Positions 9,582-18,220 of a stretch of DNA of 64,000 nucleotides are shown here, in pieces; positions within the stretch are counted from its first letter, which is position 1, and each line of letters begins with the position of its first letter. The translations under genes and the position numbers were made by a program. This DNA is from Duganella rivi. GTDB taxonomy: Bacteria; Pseudomonadota; Gammaproteobacteria; Burkholderiales; Burkholderiaceae_D. The stretch is from positions 434,001 to 498,000 of the forward strand of contig NZ_WWCK01000004.1 of assembly GCF_009857435.1 (NCBI RefSeq), written 5' to 3'. Below the pieces are notes generated by a model, which ran no database searches, was not told where the DNA came from, and saw only the letters and a program-made list of their open reading frames with translations.

Positions 9582-12500
9582 TTATTTTTGCCAGCGTGTC
9601 AGCATATCATCAGCGGCCAGCGGACGGCTATAGAAGTAGCCCTGCGCCAGATTACAACCGTGGCGCAGCAGGAACGCGGCCTGTTCTTCGGTCTCCACGC
9701 CTTCCGCAATCACCGACAGATTCATGCTCTTGCCCAGCTGGATAATCGCAATCGCAATCGCCTCGTCATTGACGTCGGTCGAGATGTCCTTGATGAAGGA
9801 GCGGTCAATCTTCAGCGTCTGCACCGGCAGCTGCTTCAGGTAGGCCAGCGAAGAGTAGCCGGTGCCGAAATCGTCAATCGCCAGCGCCACGCCGATCGAG
9901 TGCAAGTCGTTGATGAAGACCATGGCGTCGCCGGTGTTCATAATCACCGACTCGGTCACTTCCAGCTGCAAGCGCTGCGGCTCCAGTCCCGTGTCGCGCA
10001 GAATATCCGCCACCATGTTGACGATCGAGCCGCGCTCAAATTGTTTGGCCGAGAGGTTGACCGCGATTTTCGGCACATGCAAACCGGCTTCCTGCCAGCG
10101 CACCATCTGGCGGCAGGCCTCGTGCAGCACCCACTTGCCCAACTGGTTGATGAAGCCCGTATCCTCGGCCAGCGGAATGAAACGGATCGGCGGGATCAAG
10201 CCCAGTTCCGGGTGATTCCAGCGCACCAGCGCTTCCACGCCGATCAGGCGGCCGGTGTCGATTTCGACTTGCGGCTGGTAGTTGAGGAAGATCTCGTCCT
10301 TCTCGATGGAGCGGCGCAGGAAGGTCTCGAGGCGCAGGCGCTCGACGCCCTCGCCCGTCATCGACGGTGCGTAGAAGCTGAAGCCATTGCGGCCACGCGC
10401 CTTGGCTTGGTACATGGCCACATCGGCGTTACGGATCAGCATATTCAAATCGGAAGCATCGTCCGGGAACAAGCTGATACCCACGCTGCAGGTCACGAAC
10501 AATTCGTGGCCGGCCACCATGAACGGCTGCTCGAACATCTGCACCAGTTTTTCCGCCACTTGGCTGGCGCCGTACTGGTTGTCGATATCTTCCAGCAGCA
10601 CGATGAATTCGTCGCCGCCGAGACGCGCCAGCGTATCGCCTTCCCGCAGGCGGTCTTGCAGCGCCTTGGCGACTTGCTTGAGCAGCTCGTCGCCGATGTG
10701 GTGGCCCAGCGTGTCGTTGACGTTCTTGAAGCGGTCAAGGTCGATAAACAGCAGCGCCAATTGTTCGCCATCGCGCGAGGCGCGCTGCAAGGCGTGCTGC
10801 AGACGGTCGTGGAATAGCAGGCGGTTCGGCAGCGCGGTCAATGGATCGTGGTGCGCCAGGTGATCGAGCTTTTCCTGCGACTCCTTGGCCTTGGTGATGT
10901 CGCTGAACACGCCGACGTAGTGCGTGGCCTCGCCGCCAGGATCGCGCACCGCGCTCACGGTCAGGAACTCCAGATACAGATCGCCGTTTTTGCGCAGGCT
11001 CCACAACTCGCCGCGCCAGAAGCCGTTCACCAGCTGTTCGCGCCATATCTCATCGTAGAACGCCGCGTCGTGACGGCCGGAGCGCGTCAGCGTGCGGTCT
11101 TTGCCTACTGCTTCGGCCTCGGTGTAGCCGGTGATCAGCGTGAAGGCCGGATTGACTGCCACGATAGTGCCTTGCGCATCCAGCACCACCACGCCGTCGG
11201 CAATGTGCTCGATCACGGTGGCGGACAGGCGCAGTTTTTCTTCGGCTTCCTTGCGCGCGGTGATGTCGGCAAACACCCAGATGCTGCCCTCGTTGGCGCG
11301 GTTGCTGTCCAGCGCATAGCCGCTGACCATGCACCAGAACAGGCTACCGTCCTTGCGGCGGTACTGGCGTTCTTCGCTGAAGTAATCGCCCTGCGACAGC
11401 GACGGATACTGGCGCGCACCCGACGATTCATAGTCGAAGGCGTTCAGGAACAGCATCGAGGTCGAGCCGCCGGTCATCACCCCTGGCTCGTAGCCGAACA
11501 ATTCTTCGCAGCGGCGGTTGACCGACACGATGGTGCGGTGACGCACGAACATCACGCCGAACATCACGTTATCGAGAATCGCGCTTTGCTCGGCCAGCAG
11601 CGCCTCGATGCGCATTTCATTGTGCTTGCGCTGGCTGATGTCGGAGATGATGCCGTCCACCCACGGCGCATCGCGGTCGCCGTCCGACGGCTGCGGCTGG
11701 CCGTTTTCCTGCACCCAGCGCTCGGCGCCGGAGGCGTCCAGGATGCGGTATTCGATTTCGTAAGGCTGGCCGTCGCGGATCGCCTGGCCGATCACGCGGC
11801 GCTGCTTCTTGCGGTCTTCCGGCGCGATCAGATTAGTCCACGAATGGGTCGTGCTGCGCATGAACTGCGCAGCCGAGTAGCCGGAGATGTCTTCTATCGT
11901 ATCGGACACGAAATCAATCGGGCCGTCGGGACGGAAGCGGAACACCGCGCCCGGCACCTGCGTGACGATGGTGCGGAAGCGCTCCTCGCGCTGGCCGATG
12001 TCTTCAAACAAGCGCTTGATCGCCACCCGCATCTGCTCCAGCTGCTGCGCCAGGCGGCCCAGTTCATCGCTGCCGGTGACGTCGAGACGGGTTTCGAAAT
12101 CGCCGTGCGACAGGCGGTCGGAGAAGCGCATCAGCTTGCGCAGCGGTTTAATCAGGCGGGAATTCAGGAACAGCACAATCAACAGCAGCGACACCGTCAA
12201 CTGCGCCGCCAGCACGAACACGTAGGACAGCTGCTTCTCGCGCAGCTCCTGCTGGCTGCGTGCGTCGTCCATTTCAACCATGATGCGGCCGATGCGCTCA
12301 CCGCGCACCAGGATCTCGCGCTCGGCGCGATAAACGTTTCCACTGGCCACGCGCGGCGAGCGCACGTGCATGAACTGGGTGTCGGCCTGGCCGACCACCT
12401 GCACTTGCAGCACCGAGCGGTCGCGCATCACCGATTCGACCAGCGAGTGGGCCGATTCGGCGTTCATATTCCACAGGGATTCCTGCATGCCCAGCGCGAG

Positions 12501-12701
12501 GATGTCGGCGTTGCGCTGCAAGGATTCGTTGAGGGCCACGCGCGCCGACTGCTGCTCGTGCACGCCGATCAGCAAGTAGCTGCCGATGATGGCCGGGATC
12601 ACCAGGCCGCCAAATACCACCAGCAACAGCGCGCCATAGATGGACAGACCGTACAACGCGCTCAGGCGGGCGCGCATTCGCTTATAAAGAGTACTAGTCA
12701 T
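9582..12701 (-). CDS. membrane PAS-GGDEF-EAL cyclic-di-GMP protein
   Basis: 1039 residues. Order: transmembrane helix (~20-45), periplasmic sensor region (~46-165), second helix (~167-188), HAMP (~190-245), three PAS domains (~255-610), GGDEF (~615-775) and EAL (~790-1035). The cyclase motif RLGGDEF and the phosphodiesterase motifs GVEALVRWNHP, NLSAKQF, DDFGTGYSSL and AEGVE are intact, so both c-di-GMP synthesis and breakdown are possible. It stops 18 bp before the molybdenum hydroxylase start on the same strand; co-transcription is possible. Confidence 0.94.
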   Translation of the reverse strand: MTSTLYKRMRARLSALYGLSIYGALLLVVFGGLVIPAIIGSYLLIGVHEQQSARVALNESLQRNADILALGMQESLWNMNAESAHSLVESVMRDRSVLQVQVVGQADTQFMHVRSPRVASGNVYRAEREILVRGERIGRIMVEMDDARSQQELREKQLSYVFVLAAQLTVSLLLIVLFLNSRLIKPLRKLMRFSDRLSHGDFETRLDVTGSDELGRLAQQLEQMRVAIKRLFEDIGQREERFRTIVTQVPGAVFRFRPDGPIDFVSDTIEDISGYSAAQFMRSTTHSWTNLIAPEDRKKQRRVIGQAIRDGQPYEIEYRILDASGAERWVQENGQPQPSDGDRDAPWVDGIISDISQRKHNEMRIEALLAEQSAILDNVMFGVMFVRHRTIVSVNRRCEELFGYEPGVMTGGSTSMLFLNAFDYESSGARQYPSLSQGDYFSEERQYRRKDGSLFWCMVSGYALDSNRANEGSIWVFADITARKEAEEKLRLSATVIEHIADGVVVLDAQGTIVAVNPAFTLITGYTEAEAVGKDRTLTRSGRHDAAFYDEIWREQLVNGFWRGELWSLRKNGDLYLEFLTVSAVRDPGGEATHYVGVFSDITKAKESQEKLDHLAHHDPLTALPNRLLFHDRLQHALQRASRDGEQLALLFIDLDRFKNVNDTLGHHIGDELLKQVAKALQDRLREGDTLARLGGDEFIVLLEDIDNQYGASQVAEKLVQMFEQPFMVAGHELFVTCSVGISLFPDDASDLNMLIRNADVAMYQAKARGRNGFSFYAPSMTGEGVERLRLETFLRRSIEKDEIFLNYQPQVEIDTGRLIGVEALVRWNHPELGLIPPIRFIPLAEDTGFINQLGKWVLHEACRQMVRWQEAGLHVPKIAVNLSAKQFERGSIVNMVADILRDTGLEPQRLQLEVTESVIMNTGDAMVFINDLHSIGVALAIDDFGTGYSSLAYLKQLPVQTLKIDRSFIKDISTDVNDEAIAIAIIQLGKSMNLSVIAEGVETEEQAAFLLRHGCNLAQGYFYSRPLAADDMLTRWQK

Positions 12702-12881
12702 GCACCAGCGCAGCGTCGTAATTAATTGGCATCATCGTTATGAAAGTTGTTACGTATTCGTTACTTGATTGTTACTTCATGGGAATTATGCACGGAAAAG
12801 TAGGTAAAAAGTGACGGCACGAGCAAAAATCGCTTAAGCGCGCTATGATCGCGACTCTTTTTCACACACATAGGAATCGCC

Positions 12882-13391
12882 ATGACCACCTTCTCGATGT
12901 ACTCCGCCTCCATTCCTGTGTTCAAGCAGATCCTCAACAGCCTGTACGCCATCCTGGAAAAGGCCGAGGCCCACGCTGCCGACAAGAAGATCGATCCGAA
13001 CGCGCTGCTGCAATACCGCCTGTTCCCGGACATGCTGCCGTTCACCCGCCAGATTCAAATCGCTTGCGACTTCGCCAAGGGCGCAGCGGCGCGCCTCGGC
13101 GGCCTGGACGTGCCGTCGTATGAAGATAAGGAAACCACGTTTGCTGAATTGAAGGCGCGCATTACCAAGACGCTGGACTACATCAACAGCGTGCCGCAAG
13201 CCGCTATCGAAGGCAGCGAAGGCCGCGCCATCACCACCGGCAGCGGCGAGAAGACCAAGCACTTCGTGGGCCAGACCTACCTGTTCCACTACGCGCTGCC
13301 GCACTTCTACTTCCACGCTACCACCGCATACGACATCCTGCGCCACAACGGCCTGGAAATCGGCAAGAAGGACTTTATCGGCAGCTATTAA
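12882..13391 (+). CDS. DUF1993 family protein
   Basis: 169-residue cytoplasmic protein of the DUF1993 (DinB-like helical bundle) family; function unknown. The YSASIPVFKQILNSL N-terminus, the LFPDMLPFTRQIQIACDFAKG segment and the C-terminal FYFHATTAYDILRHNGLEIGK are typical. A weak AGGA lies 7 bases before the ATG. It ends directly against the convergent DUF1289 gene. Confidence 0.88.
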   Translation: MTTFSMYSASIPVFKQILNSLYAILEKAEAHAADKKIDPNALLQYRLFPDMLPFTRQIQIACDFAKGAAARLGGLDVPSYEDKETTFAELKARITKTLDYINSVPQAAIEGSEGRAITTGSGEKTKHFVGQTYLFHYALPHFYFHATTAYDILRHNGLEIGKKDFIGSY

Positions 13392-13580
13392 TCAGGTGTT
13401 CCGGCGCGGGTAGCCCTGCGCCAGAATGCGCTGCCAGACGACCTCTTTCTGCTCGGTCGTCATGGCAACCCAGTGCGCCACCTCGACCACCGTGCGGCCG
13501 CAGCCGCGGCAGATTTCATCAAAGGTGGTCGAGCATACCGCCACGCACGGCGTGTCGGGACGAATCGGCAAATCGCTCAT
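13392..13580 (-). CDS. DUF1289 family small protein
   Basis: 62 residues. The DUF1289 pattern is clear: PCVAVCSTTFDEICRGCGRT with Cys residues that may bind metal, then VAHWVAMTTEQKEVVWQRI. Function unknown. Its ATG overlaps the DUF1415 stop by 4 bases, so it is translated from the same transcript. Confidence 0.88.
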   Translation of the reverse strand: MSDLPIRPDTPCVAVCSTTFDEICRGCGRTVVEVAHWVAMTTEQKEVVWQRILAQGYPRRNT

Positions 13581-14131
13581 GGCTTCTCCATGAGTTTGTC
13601 CCAGCCCTCGTGGCCCAGTTGTTCCAGCTTCTCGATATTCTTATCGAAAATGTCAGACGCATCGGGGAAAGCTTCCACCGCGCGGTCGATGCTGTCTTCG
13701 CGCAGCAGGTGCAGCGTTGGGTAAGGCGAGCGGTTGGTGTAGTTGCCGATGTCGTTTTCATCGGTATCGGCAAACTGGTACTGCGGGTGGAAACTGGCCA
13801 CTTGCAGGAAACCGTCCAGGCCGAGGTCTTCCAGCGCAGCGTCGGCGACATCGAGGAATTCGTTGTAGTCGAAGAAATCGGTCAGTACATTCGGGTGGAT
13901 CAGCAGCGTGGTGTCGATTTTTTCAGGATCGGCGTCGGCCAGATACTGCAATTCCTCCATCAACTTTTCCAGCAGCTCTTCCGGCGTTTCCGCCTCGCTC
14001 ACGACGTAACGCACTTGCTTCTTCACGTGCACGGCCTTGGCGAACGGGCACAGGTTCAGGCCGATGACGGCCTTTTCCATCCAGTGAACGGTGTCGGCGA
14101 TGACCACGTCGCGATCGATGGGACTACTCAT
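13577..14131 (-). CDS. DUF1415 family protein
   Basis: 184-residue cytoplasmic protein matching DUF1415: VIADTVHWMEKAVIGLNLCPFAKAV at the N-terminus and LHLLREDSIDRAVEAFPDA near residue 145. No catalytic role is established. It heads a two-gene unit with the DUF1289 protein. Confidence 0.88.
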   Translation of the reverse strand: MSSPIDRDVVIADTVHWMEKAVIGLNLCPFAKAVHVKKQVRYVVSEAETPEELLEKLMEELQYLADADPEKIDTTLLIHPNVLTDFFDYNEFLDVADAALEDLGLDGFLQVASFHPQYQFADTDENDIGNYTNRSPYPTLHLLREDSIDRAVEAFPDASDIFDKNIEKLEQLGHEGWDKLMEKP

Positions 14132-14331
14132 ATTGCTCTTCCTCGGTGACTACTCAAAAACAGGATTGTACGCAAATTTGCTGCGATCTCGGCCTTATTT
14201 ACTGCGAATTATTGCTTATAAGAATTAGTCATATGATTGACATATTTCTTGACTCGACCGAGTGACCTTCGTACACTCCACGTTTAATTCATAGTCCACG
14301 CGATGTTTCTTGTCGCCAACCATGGAAAACT

Positions 14332-15723
14332 ATGCAAGCACGAATTTCTAAATCGGCACTATTGACGGCACTGATCGCGCTACTCGCGCCGGTGCTGGCC
14401 CAGGCGCACGATGAGGCGCCGAGCCTGCCAACGGTCACTACCGCGCTATCTCCCCTGCCTAAAGCTCCCCTCCCCGACCTCACCTCCCCGAAATTGATCA
14501 AACCGGCCAAAGCGGTCGATGAAGAGGCTTTCCGTGAAAAAGACGTCTGGGGCCGCATCCGCAGCGGCTACGCGATTCCCGATGTGAATAACGAGCTGGT
14601 TGCCAAGCACGTTAATTGGTACGCCACCCGCCCGGACTACATCGCCCGCACCACCGCGCGCGCTTCGCTGTACCTGTTCCACGTTGTGTCCGAACTGGAA
14701 AAGCGCAATATGCCGACCGAACTGGCGCTGCTGCCGTTCATCGAATCCGCCTTCAACCCGAACGCCCTGTCCAGCGCCAACGCGGCCGGCATGTGGCAGT
14801 TCGTGCCGGGCACCGGCCGCGATTTCAACCTGAAGCAAGACGCCTTCAAGGACGAGCGCCGCGGCATCCTGGCCTCGACCGACGCCGCCCTCACCTACTT
14901 GCAGCGCCTGTACGATATGTTCGGCGACTGGCAACTGGCGCTGGCCGCCTACAACTGGGGCGAAGGCTCGGTGCAAAAAGCCATCAAGCGCAACCAGGCG
15001 GCCGGCAAGCCGACCGACTTTGAAAGCCTGGCCGACAACATGCCGGCCGAAACCCGCAACTACGTGCCAAAACTGCAAGCGGTGAAGAACATCGTCGCCA
15101 ACCCGCAGCAATTCGGCCTGAGCCTGCCGGCCATCGACAACAAGCCGTACTTCACGGCCGTCGACAAGACCAGCGATATCGACCTGACCGTGGCGGCCCA
15201 CCTGGCCGAACTGTCGGTCGATGAATTCAAGGCCCTGAACCCGCAATTCAAGCGCCCGGTCATCACCGGCGACGAGCAGACCAAAATCCTGCTGCCCAAG
15301 GAAAACGCCGAGAAGTTCCACCTGAACCTGGCACAATGGACTAAAGAGCTGTCGACCTGGACTACCCACAAAATCACCAGCGCGCGCGAAAGCATCGGTT
15401 CGCTGGCGTCGCGCTTCCACACTTCGCCTGAAGTGATTCGTCAAGCCAACAACATCCCGCAGAAATCGGTGCTGAAAGCCGGCTCCACCATCCTGGTGCC
15501 GAAAATTTCCACCTCGGTCAGCCGCGACATCGCGCCGGAAGTGGCCGACTCCGCCACCATGGCCTTCGAAGCGGAGCGCACCAGCGCCGCGAAAAGCGCC
15601 AACAAGGGCTACAAGCAAGCCAAGGCCAGCAAGTCGGACAAAGCCGCGCCGGTGGCCCTCGTCAAGGCCCGCGTGTCGCGCGACACCGCCAAATCCAAGC
15701 CTCACCGCAAGACCAATCATTGA
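14332..15723 (+). CDS. mltD: membrane-bound-type lytic murein transglycosylase with LysM repeats (MltD-like)
   Basis: 463-residue exported muramidase that cleaves peptidoglycan glycan strands. Residues 1-24 are a signal peptide ending in AQA. The SLT domain spans ~95-250: LPFIESAFNPNALSSANAAG holds the catalytic Glu, followed by GMWQFVPGTGRDF and LALAAYNWGEGSV. Two LysM-like repeats (~275-325 and ~340-390) and a basic Lys/Ala-rich tail follow. There is no lipobox Cys, unlike E. coli MltD, so it is probably periplasmic rather than a lipoprotein. Confidence 0.9.
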   Translation: MQARISKSALLTALIALLAPVLAQAHDEAPSLPTVTTALSPLPKAPLPDLTSPKLIKPAKAVDEEAFREKDVWGRIRSGYAIPDVNNELVAKHVNWYATRPDYIARTTARASLYLFHVVSELEKRNMPTELALLPFIESAFNPNALSSANAAGMWQFVPGTGRDFNLKQDAFKDERRGILASTDAALTYLQRLYDMFGDWQLALAAYNWGEGSVQKAIKRNQAAGKPTDFESLADNMPAETRNYVPKLQAVKNIVANPQQFGLSLPAIDNKPYFTAVDKTSDIDLTVAAHLAELSVDEFKALNPQFKRPVITGDEQTKILLPKENAEKFHLNLAQWTKELSTWTTHKITSARESIGSLASRFHTSPEVIRQANNIPQKSVLKAGSTILVPKISTSVSRDIAPEVADSATMAFEAERTSAAKSANKGYKQAKASKSDKAAPVALVKARVSRDTAKSKPHRKTNH

Positions 15724-15729
15724 CAAAGG

Positions 15730-15758
15730 TTGCAGTTGCGGCGGTCTCGCCCTACAAT
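15730..15758 (+). promoter_or_regulatory. predicted sigma-70 promoter of fabI
   Basis: TTGCAG at 15730-15735 and TACAAT at 15753-15758 are separated by 17 bp, matching five of six bases at the -10. It begins just after the transglycosylase stop and gives a leader of about 80 bases before the fabI ATG at 15848. Confidence 0.55.
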
Positions 15759-15847
15759 CTCGGTCTTAAAAAAACACAACCCACTGCCGTGCCAGCCAGC
15801 TCCTCACCCGGGGCCAGCTGGAGCACGCAGTCGCAATCGGAGTCCCT

Positions 15848-16639
15848 ATGGCGTTCTTGCAAGGCAAAAAAATCCTCATTACTGGTTTGCTGTCGAACCG
15901 TTCCATCGCTTACGGTATCGCCAAGGCTTGCCAACGCGAAGGCGCCGAACTGGCGTTCACCTATGTCGGCGAACGTTTCAAGGATCGCATCACGGAATTC
16001 GCCGCTGAATTCGGCAGCAACCTGGTGTTCGACTGCGACGTCAGCAGCGATGAGCAAATCGAAGCGCTGTTCGCCGACCTCGGCAAGAGCTGGGATCGCC
16101 TCGACGGCCTGGTGCACGCGATCGGCTTTGCGCCGCGCGAAGCCATCGCCGGTGAATTCCTCGACGGCCTGACCCGCGAAAACTTCCGCATCGCCCACGA
16201 CATCTCGGCTTACAGCTTCCCGGCCATGGCCAAGGCTGCGCTGCCGCTGCTGAAAGAAGGCTCGTCGGTGCTGACCCTGTCCTACCTGGGCGCGGTGCGC
16301 GCGATCCCGTACTACAACACCATGGGCCTGGCCAAAGCCTCGCTGGAAGCGTCGGTACGCTACCTGGCGGAAAACCTGGGCAAGCTGGGCATCCGCTCGA
16401 ACGGCATCTCGGCCGGCCCGATCAAGACCTTGGCCGCTTCCGGCATCAAGGACTTCGGCAAGCTGCTGGGCTTTGCCTCGTCGCACGCGCCGCTGCGCCG
16501 CAACGTCACCATCGAAGAAGTCGGCAACACTGCGGCCTTCCTGCTGTCGGATCTGGCCTCGGGCATCACCGGCGAAATCACCTACGTCGATGGCGGCTTC
16601 TCGCATGTCATGGGCCTGAACGCGGAAGACTACACCTGA
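15848..16639 (+). CDS. fabI: enoyl-[acyl-carrier-protein] reductase (NADH)
   Basis: Short-chain dehydrogenase that performs the last reduction in fatty-acid elongation; target of triclosan. 263 residues. Seen: the modified nucleotide loop [15 protein letters not shown] near the N-terminus, [11 protein letters not shown], the catalytic Tyr-x6-Lys as YNTMGLAK (~residue 159-166), and [19 protein letters not shown] strong intrinsic terminator follows at 16662. Confidence 0.97.
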   Translation: MAFLQGKKILITGLLSNRSIAYGIAKACQREGAELAFTYVGERFKDRITEFAAEFGSNLVFDCDVSSDEQIEALFADLGKSWDRLDGLVHAIGFAPREAIAGEFLDGLTRENFRIAHDISAYSFPAMAKAALPLLKEGSSVLTLSYLGAVRAIPYYNTMGLAKASLEASVRYLAENLGKLGIRSNGISAGPIKTLAASGIKDFGKLLGFASSHAPLRRNVTIEEVGNTAAFLLSDLASGITGEITYVDGGFSHVMGLNAEDYT

Positions 16640-16661
16640 TCCCCGCGTTACTGCGTCACAC

Positions 16662-16687
16662 AAAAAGCCCTGCTTGCAGGGCTTTTT
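16662..16687 (+). terminator. intrinsic terminator after fabI
   Basis: Stem GCCCTGC/GCAGGGC with a 2-base loop, flanked by an A5 run on the left and T5 on the right; it can act on either strand. It ends right at the start of the left inverted repeat around yggL. Confidence 0.85.
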
Positions 16688-16757
16688 GCTAATTCAGGGT
16701 CAGCTCTGTCATTTGGACACCGACGCGCATACCTTGATGAATATCAAACTGCGCATC
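16688..16757. repeat. left arm of an inverted repeat flanking yggL
   Basis: The stretch from GCTAATTC through AGGGTCAGCTCTGTCATT and TGGACA recurs in reverse complement at 17204-17274. The first ~30 bases match almost perfectly; the inner part matches imperfectly through CGCGCA, TTGAT, TCAA and TGCG. A perfect FNR-type box TTGATGAATATCAA lies at 16734-16747. Confidence 0.8.
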
Positions 16758-16772
16758 GTATTGTTGATGTTT

Positions 16773-17114
16773 TTATTCTTCCGGCGGGTACCATGCATCG
16801 GACAGAGGATGCACCAAGACATTACCTAGCTCCGGCTGAGCTTCCAGCCATGCCTGCACTGCTTCACGATCTGCATCGCTGGCGGATGACCTATCCATAG
16901 CCTGGATATAGGCGCCGCTCAAATTACCTCCCATCCCCAAGCCGCGCGCTTCGACAACCTGCTCGAGGAAGGCGTCGACGATGGCGTCATACCGTTCACC
17001 ACTGCAGGCAGCGTCAACTGTTGCTTCAAAGCTGAAGCCAAACTCCTGGAACTCTTCGAGATGCAACTTCTTACGCAGTCTCGCACTGCGACGTCTTTTA
17101 CTTGGAATTGCCAT
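16773..17114 (-). CDS. YggL-family (50S ribosome-binding) protein
   Basis: 113 residues of the YggL/DUF469 family, described in E. coli as binding the 50S ribosomal subunit. Seen: the basic N-terminus SKRRRSARLRKKLHLEEFQE, GFSFEA and the GLGMGGNLSGAYIQ motif. The C-terminal ~25 residues (ELGNVLVHPLSDAWYPPEE) are less standard. The gene has lower G+C than its neighbours and is enclosed by an inverted repeat, suggesting it came in as a cassette. An FNR-like box lies ~100 bp upstream of its start. Confidence 0.82.
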   Translation of the reverse strand: MAIPSKRRRSARLRKKLHLEEFQEFGFSFEATVDAACSGERYDAIVDAFLEQVVEARGLGMGGNLSGAYIQAMDRSSASDADREAVQAWLEAQPELGNVLVHPLSDAWYPPEE

Positions 17115-17203
17115 ATCACCATCTGTTTCTGATTATGCTAGCAGCATAGCAACTTAAACTTTTGACCAACGTGATCGCCATCACCACGCGATCCAAATTA
17201 AAA

Positions 17204-17274
17204 AAGTCGCATATTGAGCTAGATCAAAAGTGCGCGCCGCTTGTCCAAATGACAGAGCTGACCCTAAATTTAGC
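17204..17274. repeat. right arm of the inverted repeat flanking yggL
   Basis: Reverse complement of the 16688-16757 arm: TGTCCAAATGACAG followed by AGCTGACCCTAAATTTAGC. It contains an FNR-like dyad TTGAGCTAGATCAA at 17214-17227 (one base off TTGAT-N4-ATCAA). It lies upstream of both yggL (minus strand) and the cNMP-binding protein gene (plus strand). Confidence 0.8.
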
Positions 17275-17361
17275 TTAACTTGTTGTTCAGAAGATATCCT
17301 TCCGCCTGAAAACTGTTTATACTTTCTGAAAATATAAACAACATTCAAACCAGGGCAGCAA

Positions 17362-17916
17362 GTGAACAGAATGATCACGCCGGATCCGGCACGCATGCGT
17401 AAAGTGCTTTTCATCCTCAGCGAACTGGAGGATGACGACGTCGAATGGCTGGCCAACTCGGGCGACCGCCTGCGCTATCCCGTCGGCGCCGAACTCATCC
17501 CCTGCGGGAGCATGGTGGACAGCATTTATTTTGTGCTGGACGGTACGTTTTCCGTGCTGGCGCGCAATGGCGACGTGGTCGCCGAACTGCATAGCGGCGA
17601 AATCATCGGCGAAATGTCGCTGGTCGATCCGGCCCGCACCACCGCCTCGGTGCTGGCCAACGCCGGCGCGGCGGCGCTGCGCGTGTCGCACGCCCGCCTG
17701 CGCGACAAGCTCAGCGACGATGCCCGGTTTGCCGCCCGCTTTTACCGCGCCCTGACGGTGTTCATGTCGGCGCGCATCCGCCACACCACCAGCCTGTTCG
17801 GCCAGGACGGCCAGCCGGCCGAGCCGCTCGCCAACGCGATCAGCGAGGCACAGCTGGAAAAAGCCCATTTGGCCAGCATGCGCTTCGAACGGCTGCTGAA
17901 ACGGCTCGCCGGCTAA
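17362..17916 (+). CDS. cyclic-nucleotide-binding (Crp-like effector) domain protein
   Basis: 184 residues with a cNMP-binding beta-barrel at ~15-130 (YPVGAELIPCGSMVDSIYFVLDGTFSV, ELHSGEIIGEMSLVDPARTTASV) and a helical C-terminus. The usual Crp/Fnr helix-turn-helix is missing, so it is probably a cNMP or ligand sensor and not itself a DNA-binding regulator. Start either GTG 17362 or ATG 17371. Its upstream region includes the right inverted-repeat arm and an FNR-like box. Confidence 0.82.
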   Translation: MNRMITPDPARMRKVLFILSELEDDDVEWLANSGDRLRYPVGAELIPCGSMVDSIYFVLDGTFSVLARNGDVVAELHSGEIIGEMSLVDPARTTASVLANAGAAALRVSHARLRDKLSDDARFAARFYRALTVFMSARIRHTTSLFGQDGQPAEPLANAISEAQLEKAHLASMRFERLLKRLAG

Positions 17917-18220
17917 GTGCGCTATACAAGAGAGCCAAACTAAGGCATAATAGCTGGCTAGCACTGATACGCCCTTCGATAGCAAATCGATAGCGATAGT
18001 TCAGCCAGAGTTATTTAGCAGCATCGCAGCCTCAGCGCATCATTCTGATGCCCTTATAAAGCCCTCCCGCCTTTGGTGTCGTCATTTGAGACACCGTCCC
18101 GGCGCAAAGCTTTTGTGCCGAAATTTCTTTCGATTTTGATTGAGTCATTTCGTTTTGGTAGGCGTTGCTATTTCGCGTTCCGTAGTTAAGCGTGAACGCT
18201 GATTTTTACGAAAGAAAAGC
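17917..18220 (+). promoter_or_regulatory. long intergenic leader ahead of the DEAD-box helicase gene
   Basis: 304 bases without a gene. Two strong hairpins lie in tandem: GGTGTC/GACACC around 18074-18094, and CGGCGCAAA/TTTGTGCCG at about 18102-18122 followed by an AT-rich tract. Helicase genes of this type often have long structured leaders used in cold or autoregulation; that role is inferred here. No promoter could be fixed with confidence. Confidence 0.4.

Noticed and set aside
10848..12725. 625-residue open frame on the plus strand
   Set aside because: It is antisense to the PAS-GGDEF-EAL gene, has the His/Arg/Gln/Ala-rich composition typical of the shadow of a high-G+C gene, and shows no recognisable domain.
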